Notes: generated by a model not told the origin, from the sequence alone. Counted from the stretch's first letter, positions 8,132-16,825 are shown. The stretch is DNA of 64,000 nt from JANQPX01 sp050633905 (GCA_050633905.1 JBOEHJ010000084.1:68094-132093); one strand, 5' to 3'. Numbers and translations are program-made.

Positions 8132-10321
8132 ATGACATCGATGGTGAACAAGTTCCCTCTTTGGCGGCGGCTGGCGTGCTCGCAGCGGAACGTGATGGCC
8201 TCAACCTCCATGACGCCACGCCGCCTTGCCTCGGCGGTTGCCCTGATGATGATGTCGCTGGTAACACTCAGCGCTGAACGAGAAGCATGGGCACAGATCC
8301 AAGACGGCACCAAACAAGCTTATGTCTTATCGACCGCGACCACCGGTGGCGCTTTCCATCAAGGAGGCGTCAGCCTTTCCGCTCTGGTAAAAATCAAACT
8401 GCTGCCCGACGAACGTATCGACCTCACGACACGAAATTCATCTGGATCGATGCAGAATATTGCGCGCCTTGGCGATGGCACCACGGATTTTGCCATCGTT
8501 CAAGGACTGCTCGGGTATCATGCACGCCGGGGCACCGGCCCAGCACGGCAACTTGGCCGTCAGGGCGACCTCCGTGCCATCACCATGCTTTGGCCGAATG
8601 TCGAGCATTTCATCATCAGAAAGTCGGCGGTCACCAGCGGCACCATCCAAGACCTCGCCAATCTCCGGGGAAAGCGCGTCTCCTTCGGCCGCGAAGCCTC
8701 GGCGATCGAGTCGAACCGCTTTCTTCTCGCCAATCTCGGCTTGGACATCACCCGGGACTTCGATCAGGCCTTCATGTCATTCAGCGCGAGTGCAAGCGCT
8801 TTTCGACGTGGCGAGATCGACGGTCTCAGCTTCCCCGCCAGCACGCCGGTCAGCGGCTTCCTCGACCTTCTTGAATCGCTCGGTCCTGATGCCACGATCT
8901 TGAACTGGACCGAGGACGATCTTGTCAAAGCCGACGGCAGTCTTAGCCTCTGGTCAGAGCTTGCCATTCCGCCGAGGACCTATCCGCTGCATGATGACGT
9001 GATCAACACGATCGCCCAGCCTAATTTCTTAGCCGTTCGTGCGGGCGTCGATGACGATGTCGTCTATGCGATTACCAAAGCGATCTTCGAGAACCTGCCC
9101 TTTTTGAAACGCCTGCACCGCCCGTTCCAATATCTAACGACAGAAAGTGCGCTTGCCGGCCTGCCGGTACCACTCCATCCCGGGGCCCTTCGTTATTTCC
9201 AAGAAATCCGCTTAGATATGGGCAATACCGTGGTGGCCAAAGACGCTTATCAGATCTTCGGCAATGGTACACAAAATCTCGACGAAATCCGCCGTGATGC
9301 CCGAAATGGCGTGGTAAGCGTGATGGTGCCTGAAGACGGGACATCAGATCAGCTGGTCAGTGAGCTCGTCGATGTCGTGGGACGCGAAGAAAATCTTCGC
9401 GTGCTGCCGCTAAAAGGGATGGGTGCTGCCCATAATCTCGCCGACCTGCTCTACTTGAGCGGTGTCGATGTCAGCGTGCTGCAGATCGATGCGATGGAAT
9501 TGGCGCGTGATCAAGACGTCTTTCCCAGCCTTACCAACAATATTCGCTACATCACGAAGTGGCTTGATCAGGAAGTTCATATTCTTGTCCAGGATAACGT
9601 GCTCAGGCTCGATCATCTCGCGGGCAAACCGGTCAATTTCGGCCCGCGCGGCAGCGGTAGCGAGGTGACGGCGGCTAGAATCTTCAACAAATACCGCGTC
9701 CCGGCCGAGCAAAAGTCCTTTTCCCATCACATCGCTTTACAGAAACTAAAGGACGGCGAGATCGCCGGCATGGTCTATGTTGCCGGCAAGCCGATCCCGC
9801 TGTTCGACGATATTGAAGTCCGCGATGGCTTGAGACTGCTGTCTCTGCCTAAGATCGACGTCAATAGCCAACATGATGCACCGGCGACGCTCACCGAAGA
9901 TGACTATCCGACATTGGTTTTCGGCAATCGGACCATCGAGACCTTCAGCGTGCCCTCCGTCCTGGCCGCCTATAATTGGCCCGCCGAAAGCGACCGGTAT
10001 CAGCCAATCAAGACGTTTATCGAGACCCTTTTCGACCATCTCGACGAACTTCAGACCAGTCCCCGGCATCCGAAGTGGCAAGAGATCGATCCCTCTTTCG
10101 ATCTGGATCAATGGCAGCGCCACGAGGTGTCTGAAATCTATGTACAACAATTGCGGACGGCGGAGACGACGATCGGACAGGGAGGTCCCTTGACGCCCAC
10201 AAGCCTGCTTCCAGACCGTCAACCGGCGACGAGCCCAGCAACCAGGCCGGACAGAGAAGCATTGCCATCAACCCCAAAGACACCGTCGGCAAACTTTGGG
10301 TCCTACCGTCCGGTATTCTAA
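8132..10321 (+). CDS. Tandem-domain TAXI-family solute-binding protein (paralogue)
   Basis: 729 residues with the same two-domain plan as the divergent neighbour but no long acidic tail. The first domain starts near LSTATTGGAFHQGG and the second near VMVEDGTSDQL-like sequence (MVPEDGTSDQ), with GPRGSGSEVTAARI in the second lobe. Stretches such as VDDDVVYAITKAIFENL match the neighbour almost word for word, showing a gene duplication followed by inversion or divergent arrangement. The start is uncertain: ATG at 8132 gives a long basic leader, while ATG at 8195 or 8210 gives a normal signal peptide ending near EAWAQ. No permease gene is close by. The ligand is unknown. Confidence 0.78.
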   Translation: MTSMVNKFPLWRRLACSQRNVMASTSMTPRRLASAVALMMMSLVTLSAEREAWAQIQDGTKQAYVLSTATTGGAFHQGGVSLSALVKIKLLPDERIDLTTRNSSGSMQNIARLGDGTTDFAIVQGLLGYHARRGTGPARQLGRQGDLRAITMLWPNVEHFIIRKSAVTSGTIQDLANLRGKRVSFGREASAIESNRFLLANLGLDITRDFDQAFMSFSASASAFRRGEIDGLSFPASTPVSGFLDLLESLGPDATILNWTEDDLVKADGSLSLWSELAIPPRTYPLHDDVINTIAQPNFLAVRAGVDDDVVYAITKAIFENLPFLKRLHRPFQYLTTESALAGLPVPLHPGALRYFQEIRLDMGNTVVAKDAYQIFGNGTQNLDEIRRDARNGVVSVMVPEDGTSDQLVSELVDVVGREENLRVLPLKGMGAAHNLADLLYLSGVDVSVLQIDAMELARDQDVFPSLTNNIRYITKWLDQEVHILVQDNVLRLDHLAGKPVNFGPRGSGSEVTAARIFNKYRVPAEQKSFSHHIALQKLKDGEIAGMVYVAGKPIPLFDDIEVRDGLRLLSLPKIDVNSQHDAPATLTEDDYPTLVFGNRTIETFSVPSVLAAYNWPAESDRYQPIKTFIETLFDHLDELQTSPRHPKWQEIDPSFDLDQWQRHEVSEIYVQQLRTAETTIGQGGPLTPTSLLPDRQPATSPATRPDREALPSTPKTPSANFGSYRPVF

Positions 10322-10513
10322 ATAAGTCAGCCCGGCGCGATCCTCCTTCCAACATCCACCTTGAGACATAGCCCCGTGTCTTGGATCGCGGCGATACCGA
10401 CAACATGGGCATGATCAGGACGTTCCGCCGGATTATGCCGCTGTCGACCTTTACCGCACCTGCCTCCGACCTTATCTCTGAACAGTGATAGGCGAGCCCG
10501 GAGGCTAAAAACG

Positions 10514-10930
10514 ATGGCGGATAAGATCAAGAAGACTGAGGCGGAGTGGAAAACAGAGCTCACGCCTGAGCAATATCGTGTCACCCGCCAGAAGGGCACG
10601 GAACGCCCCTTCACCGGCACCTATAATGATAGCAAAGCTGAGGGAACCTATGTCTGCGTCTGCTGTGGCCAGGCCTTGTTCGCTTCAACCACCAAATTCG
10701 ACAGCGGCACGGGCTGGCCGAGCTTTTGGGCGCCGGTCGATGAGGAGGCGGTGGCCACTGAGACCGACAGCAGCCATATGATGATCAGGACCGAAGCGCT
10801 TTGCAGCCGATGCGATGCGCATCTCGGTCATGTTTTCCCGGATGGCCCTGCCCCGACCGGACAGCGCTACTGCATGAACTCGGCCTCCCTGAAGCTGATG
10901 CCAAAAACCGATAAAACCGAGGAAGACTGA
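10514..10930 (+). CDS. msrB: Peptide-methionine (R)-S-oxide reductase
   Basis: 138 residues, typical MsrB length. It reduces the R epimer of methionine sulfoxide in proteins. Zinc-binding cysteine pairs are seen in VCVCCGQ and CSRCDAHLGH, and the catalytic cysteine is in the RYCMNSASL motif; HVFPDGP is the usual active-site loop. No signal peptide, so cytoplasmic. GGAGG at about 10500 precedes the ATG by 10 nt. It is followed 6 bp later by a glutathione transferase gene, and the two likely form a small oxidative-stress operon. Confidence 0.96.
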   Translation: MADKIKKTEAEWKTELTPEQYRVTRQKGTERPFTGTYNDSKAEGTYVCVCCGQALFASTTKFDSGTGWPSFWAPVDEEAVATETDSSHMMIRTEALCSRCDAHLGHVFPDGPAPTGQRYCMNSASLKLMPKTDKTEED

Positions 10931-10936
10931 ACAATC

Positions 10937-11593
10937 ATGGCCGAATACAAGCTGATCATTGGCAACAAGAACTATTCTTCCTGGTCGCTGCGCGGCTGGC
11001 TTGCGGTCAAACAGGCAGGCATCGAAGCCGAAGAGACCGTGATCAATCTTGGCGCTCCGGATTTCAAGCAGCAACTCAAGCAGCAATCGGCAGCCGCCAA
11101 GGTGCCGGTTTTGATCCATCAGGACCGCATGATCTGGGATAGCCTCGCGATCATCGAATATCTGGCCGAGCTCAAGCCTGATGCCGGTTTCTGGCCGAAT
11201 GATCAGGGTTTTCGCGCAACAGCCCGCTCGATCGCCGCCGAGATGCATTCAAGCTTCGGTGCGGTGCGCGGTGCCATGCCGATGAACCTCAGAAAATCGC
11301 TGCCTGGCAAAGGACGAGCAGCCGGCGTCGACGAGGATGTTCGTCGGATCAGCGAGATCTGGCGCGATTGCCGCGAACAGCACGGCGACAAAGGCAACTT
11401 CCTCTTCGGGCCCTGGACAGCCGTCGACACCATGTTCGCGCCGGTGGTCACGCGCTTTCGCACCTATGAAGTCGATCTCGATCGGCCATGCCAGACCTAC
11501 GCCGACGCGGTCCTCGCCCATGATTGGTTCAAGACTTGGGAAAGAGACGCACTAAAGGAAACCTGGATCGTCCCCGAAGACGAGGTAGCATGA
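10937..11593 (+). CDS. Glutathione S-transferase family protein
   Basis: 218 residues with an N-terminal thioredoxin-like domain (IIGNKNYSSWSLRGWL, with the cis-proline loop KVPVLI) and the SNAIL/TRAP-like glutathione contact DSLAIIEYLAE, followed by an all-helical C-terminal domain. The start NKNYSSWSLR resembles bacterial GSTs with a serine at the active site. It probably conjugates or reduces electrophiles using glutathione, substrate unknown. Six bp behind msrB, so probably co-transcribed with it. Its end coincides with a stem-loop resembling the dispersed stop-adjacent motif. Confidence 0.88.
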   Translation: MAEYKLIIGNKNYSSWSLRGWLAVKQAGIEAEETVINLGAPDFKQQLKQQSAAAKVPVLIHQDRMIWDSLAIIEYLAELKPDAGFWPNDQGFRATARSIAAEMHSSFGAVRGAMPMNLRKSLPGKGRAAGVDEDVRRISEIWRDCREQHGDKGNFLFGPWTAVDTMFAPVVTRFRTYEVDLDRPCQTYADAVLAHDWFKTWERDALKETWIVPEDEVA

Positions 11594-11620
11594 CGGGCGG
11601 TATGACCGCCTCATGGGGTT
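11592..11620 (+). repeat. Divergent form of the stop-adjacent motif
   Basis: Immediately at the GST stop, GGCGGT-ATG-ACCGCC followed by TCATGGGG has the same plan as the dispersed motif (stem, three-base loop, TCATT/G) with different stem bases. It could be a compensated variant or coincidence. Confidence 0.35.
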
Positions 11621-11733
11621 TGGGCGACCTTCGAAGAGCGCGCCCATTTAGCCAAAGGTAGGCGGTTCATTGTTGGGGTGAGGGTTGGGCTATTTCGAAT
11701 CAACTGCACATGGCTTGGTAAGATCATCATGTT

Positions 11734-12759
11734 ATGCGGGATGAAGGTCTCATGATGCGGGAAGCTCCGATGTCTCCCCATCGGCTGTCGGTGGCGCCGA
11801 TGATGGATTGGACGGATCGGCATGAGCGCTCTTTCCTCCGTCTCATCACCGAGCATGCCCTGCTCTACACCGAGATGGTCACCACCGGGGCTATTCTTTT
11901 CGGCGACAAGCAGCGTTTCCTGGGTTTCGATCCTGCAGAACATCCGATTGTCCTGCAGCTCGGTGGATCGGACCCCAAAGCCCTTGCATCAGCCGCCTTG
12001 GAAGGTGAACGCTTCGGCTATGACGAGATCAACCTGAATGTTGGTTGTCCCTCGGATCGCGTGCAAAACGGCCGCTTCGGCGCCTGCCTGATGGCCGAAC
12101 CTACTTTGGTCAAGGACTGCGTCGCTGCCATGGCGGACGCCGTCGACCTGCCGATCACGGTGAAGACCAGGATTGGCATCGATGAACGGGACAGTTACGG
12201 CTTCCTTTGTGATTTTGTCGGCGAGGTCGAGGCAGGCGGATGCCGAACCTTCATCATTCATGCTCGAAAAGCGTTGCTCAAAGGCCTGAGCCCCAAGGAA
12301 AACCGCGAGATCCCGCCCTTGGATTACGAGCGTGCCTATCGGCTGAAGCGAGATTTCCCCGAACTTCGCATCATCCTGAATGGCGGCCTTCAAGAACCTG
12401 AGCCCATCTTGGAAGCCTTGACCAAGCTCGACGGCGTCATGATCGGCCGCGAGGCCTATCAAAACCCCTACGCCCTCGCCTGGATGCAGCGTGCCATCTT
12501 CGATGATCCAAGACCGATCCCCTCCAGGCACGAAATCGTCTACCGCTTTCTATCCTATGTCGAGCGCGAGCTTGCCAAGGGAGTGAGGCTCCACTCAATG
12601 ACCCGCCATATTCTCGGCCTGTTCAACGGACAAAAAGGTGCGCGCGCCTGGCGGCGCCATCTCTCCACCGAGGCCCATCGCGATGATGCCGGCATCAAGG
12701 TCATTGAAACCGCACTCAGCCTTGTACCGAAGCAGCAAGACCGACCGGAAGCCGCCTAA
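11734..12759 (+). CDS. dusA: tRNA-dihydrouridine synthase A
   Basis: 341 residues. It is an FMN- and NADPH-dependent TIM-barrel enzyme that reduces uridines in the tRNA D-loop. Seen: the opening LSVAPMMDWTDRHERSF typical of DusA rather than DusB/C, the catalytic cysteine in NVGCPSDRVQNG, FIIHARKALLKGLSPKENR, and the FMN phosphate site MIGREAYQNPY. The N-terminal extension makes the start uncertain; ATG at 11770 has GGGAAG five bases upstream and begins closer to family norms, and 11752 is also possible. Convergent with the following methyltransferase. Confidence 0.95.
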   Translation: MRDEGLMMREAPMSPHRLSVAPMMDWTDRHERSFLRLITEHALLYTEMVTTGAILFGDKQRFLGFDPAEHPIVLQLGGSDPKALASAALEGERFGYDEINLNVGCPSDRVQNGRFGACLMAEPTLVKDCVAAMADAVDLPITVKTRIGIDERDSYGFLCDFVGEVEAGGCRTFIIHARKALLKGLSPKENREIPPLDYERAYRLKRDFPELRIILNGGLQEPEPILEALTKLDGVMIGREAYQNPYALAWMQRAIFDDPRPIPSRHEIVYRFLSYVERELAKGVRLHSMTRHILGLFNGQKGARAWRRHLSTEAHRDDAGIKVIETALSLVPKQQDRPEAA

Positions 12760-12830
12760 ACCTTTCTCTCCCGACAGAAAACTGCATAGCCGTCGATCGT
12801 CGGCCACGATCTTCGTCAGCGACCGCAACC

Positions 12831-12849
12831 AATGATGTGGTCACACCAC
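12831..12849 (-). repeat. Dispersed stop-adjacent motif, copy 2
   Basis: + strand AATGATGTGGTCACACCAC, in the convergent gap between dusA and the methyltransferase, 23 bp past the methyltransferase stop in its sense direction. It differs from copy 1 at one base. No promoter is expected here, which argues against an operator role. Confidence 0.75.
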
Positions 12850-12861
12850 AATGAGGTCGTC

Positions 12862-12880
12862 ATGCCACTGGTCACACCAC
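12862..12880 (-). repeat. Dispersed stop-adjacent motif, copy 3, overlapping a gene end
   Basis: + strand ATGCCACTGGTCACACCAC. The TGA stop of the methyltransferase (12872-12874) lies inside the motif, and the last residues VVV are encoded by it, so the element appears to have supplied the end of the gene. It forms a tandem pair with copy 2. Confidence 0.65.
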
Positions 12881-13543
12881 AACGAAATGGTGGGCAACGC
12901 AGGACGTTTCGAGCGTGAACCCCTCATCGGTCCTGACCGCGAGCCGATCGAAGGCTGCTTCCATCTTGCGGCGCACCGATGGCAGTTTTTCAGCACGCCT
13001 GGGATCAACAGCGATGATGCCTTTGAGAAAGGTCTCGAAATCGGGCGTCTTCATCGTGATCTCATAACCTTGCTCCGACAGCCTTGAAAAATCGCCGCCA
13101 TCGGCCAGCCGATCGAGACGCCGCTGCGAGCAGGTCAACACCTCCGTTTCATCGACAAGATCGATCGTCACCTCATTCATCGCGCCATAAGGCCTGGGCT
13201 CGACACAATGCAGCCGCCCCTTCGGCTTCAGGACACGCCTTACCTCCTTGAGCGCCGCCTCCTGCAGCTCGGACGGGACATGGTGGAAAGAGAACATGAA
13301 ACAGGCGAGATCGATGCTCCCATCGTCGATCGGCAGATCCTCGCCGCGCCCGAGCCTAATCTCGACGTCAGCATGCTCGGCCTGTTTCGCGATCGCGACC
13401 TTGTCCTCGTCGATCTCGATCCCGATGACACGGGCCCCGCGTTTGGCAAAGGCACGCGCGAACCTGCCGTTGCCAGCACCGATATCGGCGACCTGGATGT
13501 CCTGCAGGTCGATGAGGGAGGAAAGATGGTCCAGATGGTTCAT
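12872..13543 (-). CDS. Class I SAM-dependent methyltransferase
   Basis: 223 residues. The SAM-binding Rossmann motifs are clear: VADIGAGNGRFARAF (motif I, about residues 18-32), GIEIDEDKV (motif II acidic residue), LGRGEDLPIDDGSIDLA (motif III/IV) and KPKGRLHCVEPR (post-motif). This is the UbiE/Methyltransf_11-type core, and the substrate cannot be told from sequence. It stands alone, convergent with dusA. The C-terminus runs into a copy of the dispersed motif, which may have replaced the original stop. Confidence 0.85.
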   Translation of the reverse strand: MNHLDHLSSLIDLQDIQVADIGAGNGRFARAFAKRGARVIGIEIDEDKVAIAKQAEHADVEIRLGRGEDLPIDDGSIDLACFMFSFHHVPSELQEAALKEVRRVLKPKGRLHCVEPRPYGAMNEVTIDLVDETEVLTCSQRRLDRLADGGDFSRLSEQGYEITMKTPDFETFLKGIIAVDPRRAEKLPSVRRKMEAAFDRLAVRTDEGFTLETSCVAHHFVVV

Positions 13544-13744
13544 GATTGGCCTGCTGTTCTACCGGAAAATTCGACGCGATCATCATCAGTTGGAACGAGC
13601 TTACATCGGGATGTTTAGCCACGATATGCCAGGCTGGCTTTTTGTTCATCCAAAGAAACGCTCGATATGACGGATCAACGGCCAGCCAGCGGTCTGTACA
13701 AGCGCGAATGTTGCAGGCAGACTTTCATGACAAGGATAAGTAAA

Positions 13745-14146
13745 ATGAGGAAACGAAGGCGCAGCATAATGGATCATTGTCTTCTAAGCGCGCGATGGAA
13801 GTCGGCGGCCCTGGCTTTTGTCGGTATCCTCGCCATAACGAACCCGGCCATGAGCTTTTGTGTTCGAAACGATACCGGCACCGCCATCATGATCGACGCC
13901 ATTGATCAAAGTGCCAACTTCAGCCACGAACTTGCCAACAACAAAAAAATCTGCTGCCAACCCAAAGATAAGGCCTGCGCGATTGGCAAGGACAAGGTCA
14001 ACTTGTCCATCTCGACCGGCGAAGATGGCGCCAGCTGTGATGTCGCCGTGACCCCGAAGGGCAATGTCAATGTGACTGGCAAGCCGGGCCGGATTAAATG
14101 CAAGGCGAATAAGGCCGGGTCGACCATGGATTGGGCCTCAGGCTGA
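13745..14146 (+). CDS. Small secreted cysteine-containing protein, unknown
   Basis: I chose the ATG at 13745 (133 residues), which has AAGGA eight bases upstream; in-frame starts also exist at 13667, 13727 and 13769. After a basic leader and hydrophobic stretch ending near NPAMS, the mature part of about 95 residues is Lys-rich with six cysteines (FCVRND, KICCQPKDKAC, ASCDV, RIKCKAN), suggesting disulfides in the periplasm or outside the cell. I recognise no family. Single gene, with gaps of about 200 bp on each side. Confidence 0.6.
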   Translation: MRKRRRSIMDHCLLSARWKSAALAFVGILAITNPAMSFCVRNDTGTAIMIDAIDQSANFSHELANNKKICCQPKDKACAIGKDKVNLSISTGEDGASCDVAVTPKGNVNVTGKPGRIKCKANKAGSTMDWASG

Positions 14147-14406
14147 CCACAGGGCGCATTCTGCCGGCCGACATAGTCGTCGTCTATAACGTTTATAATC
14201 AATAAGATAAGACATTATCTGACCAGACAATATCAGCATCATGCCCTCTCTTTAAGGCGCCCCCCAAGACAGCGACCAGCTTCCATGACAGTCGTTCAAG
14301 CCTTAAGGCGCATTTCGCATATCAACTATTAATTGATTGTTAACCAAGTCATACTAGGGTTAGGTGATCTTGCGGAAGGTTATCATCCCATTTTTTCGAG
14401 GTGCGT

Positions 14407-14859
14407 ATGCGACGGTTGGTAATGGTAGCGAAGGCTGGAAGCTGGCCGGACGGCGACGACATCGAAACGGTGACACTGAGTTACGACGATCGGCATCGCC
14501 GCCGGTTAAGGCTGACCACCAGCGATGGTGAAGGCGTGCTTTTGGACCTGACCAAGCCCCAACCGCTCGATGATGGCGATGGTCTGGCGTTCGAAAACGA
14601 GGGCGGCTGGCTACGCATCCAGGCCGCAACTGAGCCGGTCCTTAGCATTAAAGGTCGGGACGAGCATCACCTGCTCCGCATCGCCTGGCATCTCGGCAAT
14701 CGACATCTGCCGATGCAAATCCCGGAAAGCGGTTGCTTGAGAATACGCTATGACAAAGTGATCGAGGATTTGCTTGGCAGCCTTGATGCTGTCGTCGAAC
14801 GATCTGACGCCCCCTTCACCCCAGTAAGTCAGGGCTTTGGTAGGCAAAGGCGCGGCTGA
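14407..14859 (+). CDS. ureE: Urease accessory protein UreE, stand-alone
   Basis: About 150 residues. UreE is the nickel metallochaperone for urease. The N-terminal domain (YDDRHRRRLRL, LLDLTKPQPLDDGDGL) and the C-terminal ferredoxin-like domain with HHLLRIAWHLGNRHLPMQI and KVIEDLLGSLDAVVE match the family; the His of GNRHLP is the conserved metal ligand. There is no His-rich C-terminal tail. GAGG lies five bases before the ATG at 14407; a GTG at 14401 is in frame. No other urease gene is in the window and both neighbours are unrelated, which is unusual since ureE normally sits in the urease operon. Confidence 0.85.
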   Translation: MRRLVMVAKAGSWPDGDDIETVTLSYDDRHRRRLRLTTSDGEGVLLDLTKPQPLDDGDGLAFENEGGWLRIQAATEPVLSIKGRDEHHLLRIAWHLGNRHLPMQIPESGCLRIRYDKVIEDLLGSLDAVVERSDAPFTPVSQGFGRQRRG

Positions 14860-15046
14860 GCAGAGCTGAGTCAACCAGACTTGCAGCTGCGATCAACGAA
14901 CTGTTCGTCGTCCCGGTGGCTGATCATCTAATGATCCAAATGGCCAGTTCATGTCAGTATAGACGGCCCTTGGCGTAATCCCTGCTTGACCCTCCAAGCG
15001 CGCTCGGGCAAGGCTCTCCTGCTTAATGACGGGACGGGGGAAGCCA

Positions 15047-15622
15047 ATGTCGATGGATGGAAAAACTCGCTGCTGGTGGTGCGGTGACGATCCACTTTAT
15101 GTCGCTTACCATGACGACGAATGGGGTGTTCCCGATCGAGACGACCGCTCCCTTTTCGAAATGCTGATCCTTGAAGGCTTTCAAGCCGGCCTTTCCTGGA
15201 TAACCGTTCTGCGCAAGCGCGAACATTTTAGGAAGGTTTTCGACGGCTTCGATCCTCAAAAGATTGCCCGCTACGACCAAGCAAAAATCGAAAGCCTGCT
15301 GCAAGATCCCGGCATCATTCGTCACCGCGGCAAGATCGAGGGAACGGTCCAATCCGCCAAGATCACCCTCGACTTGATGGAGAAGCCAGGCGGTCTTTCA
15401 GAATATCTCTGGCAATTCGTCGACGGCGAGACCATCAACAACAATCTCCGCTCCAAGAGCGACGTCCCCGCACAAACCGCCCCTTCAAAAGCGATGTCCA
15501 AAGCTTTGAAACAGCAAGGCTTCAAATTTTGCGGCCCGACCATCTGCTATGCCTTCATGCAGGCAAGTGGCATGGTCAATGACCACCTCGTCGATTGCTT
15601 CCGTCACCAAGCCTGCCACTAG
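15047..15622 (+). CDS. tag: DNA-3-methyladenine glycosylase I
   Basis: 191 residues from the ATG at 15047, which has GGGGAAG upstream; a start at 15026 is possible. It removes 3-methyladenine from alkylated DNA. Family marks: the opening RCWWCGDDPLYVAYHDDEWG with zinc-binding Cys and the catalytic-pocket Glu/Trp region, GFQAGLSWITVLRKRE, and the ending FKFCGPTICYAFMQASGMVNDH with further zinc ligands near the C-terminal HLVDCFRH. Convergent with another DNA glycosylase gene, making a small base-excision-repair locus. Confidence 0.96.
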   Translation: MSMDGKTRCWWCGDDPLYVAYHDDEWGVPDRDDRSLFEMLILEGFQAGLSWITVLRKREHFRKVFDGFDPQKIARYDQAKIESLLQDPGIIRHRGKIEGTVQSAKITLDLMEKPGGLSEYLWQFVDGETINNNLRSKSDVPAQTAPSKAMSKALKQQGFKFCGPTICYAFMQASGMVNDHLVDCFRHQACH

Positions 15623-15643
15623 GTGTGCATAGCCACATCATTG
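15622..15643 (+). repeat. Dispersed stop-adjacent motif, copy 4 (+ strand)
   Basis: GGTGTGCATAGCCACATCATT follows the tag stop directly, in the sense direction, as the minus-strand copies do for their genes. It carries a three-base insertion relative to copy 2 but keeps CCACATCATTG exactly. Confidence 0.55.
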
Positions 15644-15937
15644 TTTTAAGGAGATGTCGCGGTTGATCATTCGTCGAAGACCGGTCAACTGTGCATAGGG
15701 GACGTCGAATATAGGGCTGGCTGTATCAGCCGGCGGCGACTCAGCAGCAACTGCCTTTCAATTATCAACTCATGATTGATTTTCATGAGAGATCGAACGA
15801 TCCACCTGGATTCGCTGGCATCGCCCGTTGTCGTCACCGGACCGGCACTGCTCACCGTCCTGTCATTGCACCATCCGGCGAGCATCGCCTTTTGGCGACG
15901 GAAGCGCCTGGCAACCTAAGCCTGAACCTGCCAGATC
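15623..15937. other. Convergent intergenic region
   Basis: 315 bp between two convergent glycosylase genes. Besides the dispersed motif it contains a perfect 7-bp stem (CTCATGA/TCATGAG, 15769-15789) with a 7-nt loop and no T run. No gene seen. Confidence 0.5.
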
Positions 15938-16825
15938 CTAGGAGGCCAGGTCTTCAATCGTCCTCGACCGGCTGCCCTTGAAGAGCTGAGCTGTCGAGCT
16001 GTCGGCAAGGATTTCGCCATTGGTCTGGCAGCGCGGGCAATAATTGCTCTCGCTGTCTTGACGACGCAACCGCTGGACCGGTGTGCTGCAATCCGGACAA
16101 GGCTCGTTGAAACGCCCATGGACCGCCATCCCCTCACGGGAGGCCGTCACCTGATCTGGAAAACCACCTGCATTGTCGGCGCGCAGCCGTTCAACCCAAT
16201 CGGAAAGCGTATTTCGGGTCGCCTGATAGAGGCGTTCGATCTCGTCATCAGCCAGATTGGTCGTCTTCGCATGAGGTGATAGGCGGGCCCGGTGAAGGAT
16301 CTCATCCGAATAGGCATTGCCGATCCCACTGAAGAGATGGGGATCGGTGAGGCAGCGCTTTAATGTGTGGCTCTCCTCAATAAGTGTCGCCTTGAACGCA
16401 TCGAGATTGGCGTCCAGCACCTCGATCCCACCCGGATCATGCTCGGCTAGTCCCACCTCACCTTGGACCACATGAAGCGATGCGCGCTTCTTCGGACCGA
16501 ATTCGGTAAGCGTGAGCGATCCCCCAGCGAAATCGAAGGCGGCAAGGGAGTGCCGCCCAGCCAGCTTGAAGTTACGCTTCTTCCATTGAAAACGACCGGC
16601 GATCATCAGGTGAAAGACCAGCCAAAGATCGTCTTCGAGGCCAAGGAGGATACGCTTGCCCAAACGCCGGACCGCAACCACCTCTTTGCCGATCGCATCA
16701 TCGAGCGGCGGTTCGACACTGCGCAGCAGAAAAGGGCTGGCAAGCCGAACTTCCTCAATCGTCTCGCCCAAAACACGGCTTTCCAGGGCATCGACATAAA
16801 GCGTGATATCTGGGAGTTCAGGCAT
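15938..16825 (-). CDS. Fpg/Nei-family DNA glycosylase/AP lyase
   Basis: 295 residues. It starts MPELPD, with the catalytic N-terminal proline and the Glu two residues later of the Fpg/Nei family. It carries the helix-two-turn-helix region (DPHLFSGIGNAYSDEILHRARL) and a C-terminal four-cysteine zinc finger (CPDC, CPRC). The family excises oxidised bases and nicks the strand. The start PELPDI and sequence VHGRFNEPCPDC lean toward a MutM-like paralogue, but it is not the classical PELPEVE form, so substrate preference (8-oxoguanine or oxidised pyrimidine) is open. Confidence 0.9.
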   Translation of the reverse strand: MPELPDITLYVDALESRVLGETIEEVRLASPFLLRSVEPPLDDAIGKEVVAVRRLGKRILLGLEDDLWLVFHLMIAGRFQWKKRNFKLAGRHSLAAFDFAGGSLTLTEFGPKKRASLHVVQGEVGLAEHDPGGIEVLDANLDAFKATLIEESHTLKRCLTDPHLFSGIGNAYSDEILHRARLSPHAKTTNLADDEIERLYQATRNTLSDWVERLRADNAGGFPDQVTASREGMAVHGRFNEPCPDCSTPVQRLRRQDSESNYCPRCQTNGEILADSSTAQLFKGSRSRTIEDLAS

